NCBI GenBank assembly: GCA_016783135.1
Contig: JADHXC010000022.1
Location: forward strand, 1-32,438
DNA from: Dehalococcoidales bacterium
GTDB lineage: Bacteria > Chloroflexota > Dehalococcoidia > Dehalococcoidales > Fen-1064
Length of the DNA: 32,438 nt
Reading direction: 5' to 3'
Position numbers and translations under genes: made by a program. This document shows, piece after piece, positions 32,232 through 32,438 of the stretch (within the stretch, counting starts at the first letter, position 1; each line of letters begins with the position of its first letter). The notes beneath the pieces are model-generated. The model made no database searches. It was given only the letters and a program-made list of their open reading frames with translations, and had not been told where the DNA came from.

Positions 32232-32438
32232 TTATTTCCCCGCCAGTATTGGCCGTGTGCGCGCCGTCGAAAATGCGACAACACCACCTGCCAGCAGGAG
32301 ACCACCACCGAGCCATATCCAGACCACCAGAGGGTTGACCATAGCCCTGATAGTAACGGATTTGTTTTCTTGAGTAAAACCCGTCCAGACCAGGGAAACA
32401 AACAGGTCCTCCGCCGGCGTGGTACGAACGACTGCTTC
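32232..32438 (-). CDS. ccmF: cytochrome c heme lyase subunit CcmF, C-terminal end (cut by window edge)
   Basis: CcmF transfers heme from CcmE to apocytochrome c. Only the last 68 residues are present: DLFVSLVWTGFTQENKSVTI, then RAMVNPLVVWIWLGGGLLLA and GGVVAFSTARTRPILAGK. The NPLVxWIWxGG motif followed by a final transmembrane helix is typical of the CcmF/CcsA C-terminus. It ends 4 bases before the next gene. The remainder lies beyond the window. Confidence 0.88.
   Translation of the reverse strand, partial: EAVVRTTPAEDLFVSLVWTGFTQENKSVTIRAMVNPLVVWIWLGGGLLLAGGVVAFSTARTRPILAGK

Overview
The window looks like a chromosomal segment of a bacterium with moderately high GC. Ribosomal gene order, the many GTG/TTG starts, and the neighbouring Lrp-aminotransferase-purM and system I cytochrome c genes suggest a member of the Chloroflexota (possibly Dehalococcoidia). 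That placement is an inference from gene content; no phylogenetic marker was compared. I see no tRNA, rRNA, CRISPR array, transposase or phage gene.

Region 1 (1-19136, all minus strand) is one nearly unbroken translation superoperon. In transcription order it runs rpsL, rpsG, fusA, rpsJ, rplC, rplD, rplW, rplB, rpsS, rplV, rpsC, rplP, rpmC, rpsQ, rplN, rplX, rplE, rpsZ (rpsN, zinc type), rpsH, rplF, rplR, rpsE, rpmD, rplO, secY, adk, map, infA, rpmJ, rpsM, rpsK, rpsD, rpoA, rplQ, truA (cut by the left edge). It joins the str, S10, spc and alpha operons with no tuf gene between fusA and rpsJ. Genes are spaced by a few bases or overlap, so translational coupling is likely. A sigma70-type promoter (19266-19295) lies upstream of rpsL. 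Three products carry long low-complexity C-terminal tails: S3 has about 200 residues with a 40-residue tandem repeat, and S17 and RNA polymerase alpha have acidic tails. EF-G has Glu instead of Asp in its NKxD guanine-recognition motif.

Region 2 (19137-22504) starts with a divergent intergenic region. Next come three plus-strand genes: a LacD/YihT-type class I aldolase under a promoter that overlaps two back-to-back perfect 18-bp dyads, then two tandem paralogous short-chain dehydrogenases with their own extended -10 promoter and a structured leader. A hairpin terminator follows.

Region 3 (22505-28354, minus strand) holds an ABC-2 exporter (ATPase and NatB-like permease). Upstream of it lies a cluster of a small unknown protein, an Lrp/AsnC regulator, a class I/II aminotransferase, a small zinc-ribbon-like protein and purM. 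An approximately 78-bp imperfect repeat lies directly upstream of both the rpsL promoter and the ABC exporter promoter.

Region 4 (28355-32438) is a 423-bp gene-free stretch rich in hairpins and degenerate dispersed repeats. It is followed by a minus-strand system I cytochrome c maturation operon: the ccmF 3' end, a 390-residue secreted/membrane protein of unknown function, ccmA, ccmB, ccmC and a 49-codon ccmD-like gene.
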